Assembly (NCBI GenBank): GCA_003614735.1
Contig: KZ992658.1
Location: 1-23,301, forward strand
Reading direction: 5' to 3'
DNA: 23,301 bases
Source of the DNA: Thamnocephalis sphaerospora
Lineage: Eukaryota; Zoopagomycota; Zoopagomycetes; Zoopagales; Sigmoideomycetaceae
Shown: piece by piece, positions 20,201-23,301 of the stretch
How the letters are laid out: every line of letters starts with the position of its first letter
Position numbering within the stretch: position 1 is the first letter of the stretch
Translations under genes and position numbers: made by a program
The notes under the pieces: generated by a model
What the model was told of the DNA's origin: nothing
The model's database searches: none
What the model saw: the letters and a program-made list of their open reading frames with translations, nothing else

Positions 20201-20548
20201 TGCGCTATGTCCTTTACTTGTGCGGCGACATCACAGATGCCTCTGAACAGCCTCATCGCCGCCAAGTGTGCTAATGGACATCGCTGGAGTGCGTAATTGC
20301 GATGTAAAAAGCGTATCATGCACACGTCCATACTAATCCAGACACTATACGCAGGTCGATGTGCCGCAACACTTCAAATACTGGCCGGCACAAAGCAGCG
20401 CACCTGTGTGGCCTGTCGCGCCAAGATATTGGCAGTATCCGAACCAACGTCGCCCTCCACCGACAATTTGGTCACGCATGTACTGCATCACATAGCGCCA
20501 GCGTGCGTGTACTGTGGCAGCCCATTCTTTAATGTGCTTGGCCACTAG
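17212..20548 (+). CDS. Transcription factor TFIIIC 90 kDa-type subunit (GTF3C4/Sfc9-like)
   Basis: Sixteen exons: 17212-17352, 17409-17562, 17628-17691, 17750-17834, 17901-18154, 18227-18327, 18389-18564, 18642-18783, 18848-19163, 19235-19377, 19444-19603, 19670-19730, 19793-19943, 20002-20180, 20237-20288, 20355-20548; 790 codons, all phases consistent. The N-terminal half is a WD-like propeller: CLSWSDDNQLLVVT, FRSACWSPTGC, VLAWS...LLSVGEKSGSVYIW, WVSQLSWSPW, LATAGADGEVRVW, ALDWSKDGRHVLAASIDG. The C-terminus has the family's zinc-binding region: C697/C700, C720 with H724 (CANGHRW), C729, C744/C747 and C777/C780. This pairing of a TFIIIC delta-type N-terminus and a C-terminal zinc finger identifies the subunit. 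TFIIIC binds A/B boxes of tRNA genes and recruits TFIIIB and Pol III. Intron 4 is GC-AG. Mid-protein exons 9-13 are the least conserved and their exact borders the least certain. Confidence 0.9.
17835..17900 (+). other. GC-AG intron (TFIIIC intron 4)
   Basis: The donor GAG|GCAAGG, branch site CTAAC and acceptor CTTTAG|ATC join WEE to ITEL in phase 0. The only nearby GT donor (GTGTTT at 17846) gives a frame that hits a stop soon after the acceptor. Confidence 0.7.
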
Positions 20549-20596
20549 GGTGGGCGACAGAAGATCATCTGCAGCAGAATAGACGTGCCGCTTACG
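20549..20596. other. Convergent 3' junction, TFIIIC / MAPEG copy A
   Basis: Only 48 bp lie between the two stop codons, so the 3' UTRs must overlap on opposite strands. Confidence 0.8.
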
Positions 20597-21203
20597 CTAG
20601 ACAAGGCCGACCAACTTTGCCGAGCCCCAGATGGTCATGCCCAGTAGGGAAGCTATAGACGCCATGGAAATCATTGCGCCTGCCCGGCGACCCTCTGGCC
20701 CACTGCCAATATATCCGCGAGCATAGATGATACGGCCAGTCTACTCGGTCAAAACGCGCCGATCAGTGCGCTAGTAAACGACACATTTCAGTACACCAGT
20801 GCTCACCGTAAACAGGGCGCCAGCACCTGCCGCAGCTCGTGGGTAGTGCAGCCCACCGATCAGAAGCAGAGTCAAATAGCTGGGCAGCTGCTCGCTCAAA
20901 TTCAGATGCGAACGCATCACATTATTAAACGCCACCCAATCCTTCTCGTCCAGCTTGCTGGCATAGATGCCCGAGCCCATATCCGGCGGGGGCACCCTGT
21001 ACTTTTTACGCGCGCCATTTACGCTAAAGCCAAGGGCGGTGTAGTAGATTAGAGTCCCGGCCGCAGCTAGCCCCACCTAGCATGGCAACCATTGACGCGA
21101 CAAACGGTGGCGCATTAGCCACGTCCACAGGAACACCACGCTCCATCACGTCACCTACGTAGCCAAAGTCGGACGGAATGATAAGCGTACCAGCGATAGT
21201 CAT
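20597..21203 (-). CDS. MAPEG-family microsomal glutathione S-transferase 3-like, copy A
   Basis: Three exons in transcript order, 21203-21159, 21076-20807, 20740-20597, give 152 codons, typical for MGST3 (about 150). Start chosen at the IPSDFGYV N-terminus shared with fungal homologues; the frame is open further upstream but beyond the likely TATA element. Four membrane helices are expected. Family motifs: ALGFxVxxARKKY, RSHLNLSEQLP (equivalent to the RAHQNTLE glutathione-binding segment), GGLHYPRAA, GRIIYARGY and GxPxGRRxGA. Members are ER or mitochondrial outer-membrane enzymes using glutathione for conjugation or peroxide reduction; the substrate cannot be told. Tandem paralogue of copy B with identical intron positions and phases; copy A has the more diverged codon use. 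Confidence 0.9.
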
Positions 21204-21596
21204 GGCGAATAGAGTGCTGTTGCGCGCACGATAGCGTTGGATGTCACAGCAACGGGTCAACGGGCAGTAGCCACGCTCAGGATCGCTGTTCGTCTGCAAC
21301 GCTATTTAATGAGGGTGACTGTTTCTCATACGTCACGCTGACACCCAAGGTATCGCAGATTGTCTGTACCAACCTATACCCGCTGCGACAGCGACCGTGT
21401 CGCCTAGCACTGGGCCAAATGATACCAGATCGAGATGGACTCTGTCCCTGCCAGATGTGCCATCCACAGACTCTGTAGCGAGTGCCCGACCACCAGACCA
21501 TACACCTGCGTCAGACGCCTATACACCCATGCAATAATTACTGCGGGTAATAGCCAACTGTATTATATGTACGACAGCCAGTCAGCAATGGATGTT
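21204..21596. other. Intergenic: promoter of MAPEG copy A
   Basis: About 390 bp between the tandem MAPEG genes, both on the minus strand. A TATA-like CTATTTAA lies at 21302-21309. No further gene is supported; a small upstream in-frame ATG extension of copy A is taken as leader sequence. Confidence 0.55.
21302..21309 (-). promoter_or_regulatory. TATA-like element, MAPEG copy A
   Basis: Reads TTAAATAG on the minus strand, about 100 nt upstream of the ATG. The same octamer sits about 90 nt upstream of copy B, so it was probably kept through the duplication. Confidence 0.45.
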
Positions 21597-22184
21597 TTAG
21601 AGAAGGCCAAGCGAAGTGACCGAGCCCCAGATGGTCATGCCGAGCAGCGTAACCATCGACGCCATGGACAGCATTGCGCCGCCCATACGGCCCTGCGGAC
21701 CCTGGCTGCGGTAGCCACGCGCGTAGACGAAGCGACCAAGCTAGCATGGGATGCGGTGTCACGTTAGAAATGCGCCGAGTACGGCTGGTATCCACCTGTG
21801 CCCGTTACTCACAGTATAGGTAGCACCGGCAATGGCAGCGGCACGCGGATAGTGCAGACCGCTCAGCAGAAGCAGGATCAGGTATCCAGGCAGCTGCTCG
21901 CTCAGGTTCAGGTGCGAGCGCATCACGCTGTTGAACGCCACCCAGTCCTTCTCGTCCAGCTTGCTGGCATAGATGCCCGAGCCCATGTCTGGGTACGGCA
22001 CGTTGTACTTTTTGCGTGCTGCAACAACGGCAAAGCCGAGAGCAGTGTAGAGAACGATGCCGCTAGAGGCGACAAGCGCAACCTATCAGATGAAACAACA
22101 CGTCAGCAAAGGCCACATATACCCCACGCAATTGCGTCGACATACATAGCCAAAGTTGGCGGGGATAGTAAGAGCGGTCGACAT
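21597..22184 (-). CDS. MAPEG-family microsomal glutathione S-transferase 3-like, copy B
   Basis: Three exons in transcript order, 22184-22146, 22082-21813, 21740-21597, give 150 codons. Same architecture as copy A: short first exon ending at FGY, 270-nt second exon, 144-nt third exon, all phase 0. Conserved motifs: ALGFAVVAARKKY, PDMGSGIYASKLDEKDW, RSHLNLSEQLP, GLHYPRAA, GRFVYARGY. By hand count 69 of 90 residues of exon 2 match copy A. Codons are more GC-rich and biased than in copy A, suggesting that B is the more highly expressed or ancestral copy. Role as in copy A: membrane glutathione transferase or peroxidase. The stop codons of the two copies are exactly 1000 bp apart. Confidence 0.92.
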
Positions 22185-22466
22185 GGTGGAGCAACAGAAC
22201 AGCGGTGCTGGTAGCGGCGATGGTAGGCTGGCGAGTGGTTGTACTGGGCCACTAAGCAGGCCGGCGACGCGACTATTTAACGGTGGGTGCTGCTTAGTAA
22301 TAAACACGTAGCGGTGGAGCCATTGTGCCGAAATACCGTTGCCACATCGGCACGCCTATGCCGTCCATGCGAGGACCGTCTATTGGTGTCACCGCCCATG
22401 GAATCACACAGATGTTTCCCCATAGATGTTTACTAGTCAACTGCATCCACACGCACAATGTCCTGG
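22185..22466. other. Intergenic: promoter of MAPEG copy B
   Basis: About 280 bp between MAPEG copy B and the methyltransferase stop codon. Contains the TATA-like CTATTTAA at 22273-22280 and nothing else I can support. Confidence 0.5.
22273..22280 (-). promoter_or_regulatory. TATA-like element, MAPEG copy B
   Basis: TTAAATAG on the minus strand, about 90 nt upstream of the ATG; counterpart of the element before copy A. Confidence 0.45.
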
Positions 22467-23301
22467 CTAATCCGTCTCTCCGGTCGGCGCATGGCTAGTG
22501 TCGTCATCGCTTACTTGGTGGAACGCGTCGGCGCTGCTCTGGTAGTTTGTATAGCAGCGGAAGTCGTTGGCCAGACCGCCACGATGACACGGATGGAAGG
22601 CGGTGAGCCGCGCGTCCAATTCTTGGCGCACTACATTGCGCATCACCCAGCCTAACGGCGTGTTAGCATGTGCTCTCTCTCTCTCTCTCCTTGTTTGCAA
22701 CACCAGCCAGCACACTCACCGGTGCACACTAGGAATCGCGCATTGTCGGCAGCCAGACGACGCACAGTCTTGCTGGTCTTGACAAAGCACTCTTCAGCGA
22801 GAAAAGGCGGATCCACAATGATCACCTGGCCGGCACCGCGCAGCGAGCCGTCCAGATCCACTACCTCTAGCGGACAATTGTAGTCGTAGTGCCGAAACTC
22901 GTCCTTGAACACGGCAAAGCGCGTATCAAACTCGAGTAGCAGCAGCGGATTGGGCACACGCATTTTCTTTCGAATGTATGCTGAGTAAGCGCGGCTGAAC
23001 GGCCCGCTCACATGCCTACACCGCGCCTACCTTGAGCATAAGAAAGATGCTTGGCGAGCTGACGCATACAATCAGTCCGTCCGTCTGCCGCACGGCTTCT
23101 TCGGCGAGCGCGCGCGCTGTCTCGTCGTTATACTGCTCATTTCATAAGTGCCAGGACCGTCGTGATTTCCGTGCCTACTACCTACCCAAAATTGGCTCAA
23201 CTGCGTGTAGCGTTTTGACACGCGCGCTTCGTTAGCAGCGACATTGCGCACGTTGGCATCTCTAGCGACCCACCTGCCAGTCCTCCTTGAATAGGTCCAT
23301 C
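22467..23301 (-). CDS. EFM5: EFM5/EEF1AKMT1-type protein-lysine methyltransferase, 5' end outside window
   Basis: Five visible exons in transcript order: 23301-23274 (continuing off the edge), 23200-23186, 23132-23031, 22966-22720, 22651-22467; about 191 codons from the first visible Met. Family hallmarks: EDWQLSQFWYNDETA, YDYNCPLE, the catalytic N6-methyltransferase-like motif DPPF in IIVDPPFLAEECFVKTS, LVCTG, and near the end LANDFRCYTNY. Homologues (yeast Efm5, human EEF1AKMT1) methylate a lysine of translation elongation factor eEF1A using S-adenosylmethionine in the cytosol. MDLFKEDWQ could be the start, but homologues have 20-50 further N-terminal residues, so the gene is probably cut by the window. 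A 14-residue acidic, Thr/Ser-rich tail after YQSSADAFHQ extends beyond the human protein. Confidence 0.93.
22673..22688. repeat. CT dinucleotide run in a methyltransferase intron
   Basis: Eight CT units on the plus strand, inside the intron 22652-22719 of the methyltransferase gene, where it reads as GA repeats upstream of the CTAAC branch site. Confidence 0.75.
23186..23200 (-). other. EFM5: 15-nt microexon of the methyltransferase gene
   Basis: Acceptor CACGCAG|TTG and donor TGG|GTAGGT enclose exactly five codons, LSQFW, the most conserved motif of the N-terminal part. Introns of 73 nt and 53 nt flank it, and all phases are 0. Skipping it keeps the frame but removes the motif. Confidence 0.85.

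Noticed and set aside
1-23301. CRISPR arrays, insertion sequences, transposons, tRNA genes
   Set aside because: No spaced direct repeats, transposase-like frames, terminal repeats or tRNA B-box pattern were seen; the DNA is eukaryotic and gene-dense.

Overview
The window is nuclear DNA from a eukaryote, most likely a fungus. Ten protein-coding genes, nine complete and one cut by the right edge, fill most of 23.3 kb. They contain about 50 spliceosomal introns, nearly all 53-90 nt long, with GTRNGY-type donors, CTAAC/CTAAT-like branch sites and YAG acceptors. All exon models come from hand translation, checking reading-frame continuity at every junction and similarity to remembered family features. 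An early-diverging fungus or a basidiomycete would fit (CrgA-type RING-LON protein, RS-rich CTD kinase, dense short introns), but species cannot be named from the sequence.

Layout, left to right. 1-1022: no firm gene; minus-strand open frames of uncertain status. 1023-3122 (-): intronless RING-LON protein with a C-terminal CaaX box, resembling Mucor CrgA. 3123-4484: long divergent intergenic region. 4485-7605 (+): CPSF100/Cft2, 12 exons. 7786-11606 (-): CDK12/Ctk1-like kinase with a long RS-rich N-terminus, 8 exons, tail-to-tail with Cft2. 12066-13755 (-): ribosomal protein L7, 3 exons, with a box C/D snoRNA in its second intron. 14185-15191 (-): SURF4/Erv29 cargo receptor. 15462-16921 (-): Yif1. 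17212-20548 (+): TFIIIC 90 kDa-type subunit, 16 exons. 20597-21203 and 21597-22184 (-): tandem MAPEG/MGST3-like genes. 22467-23301 (-): EFM5-type protein-lysine methyltransferase, 5' end outside the window.

The genes are mostly housekeeping: mRNA 3'-end formation and CTD phosphorylation (Cft2 next to the CTD kinase), translation (L7, its intronic snoRNA, EFM5), ER-Golgi traffic (Erv29 next to Yif1), Pol III transcription and membrane glutathione metabolism. The best items for follow-up are the RPL7 intronic snoRNA, the CaaX box on the RING-LON protein, the high share of GC-AG introns, a 15-nt microexon, and an unusually conserved tract shared by the two MAPEG paralogues.
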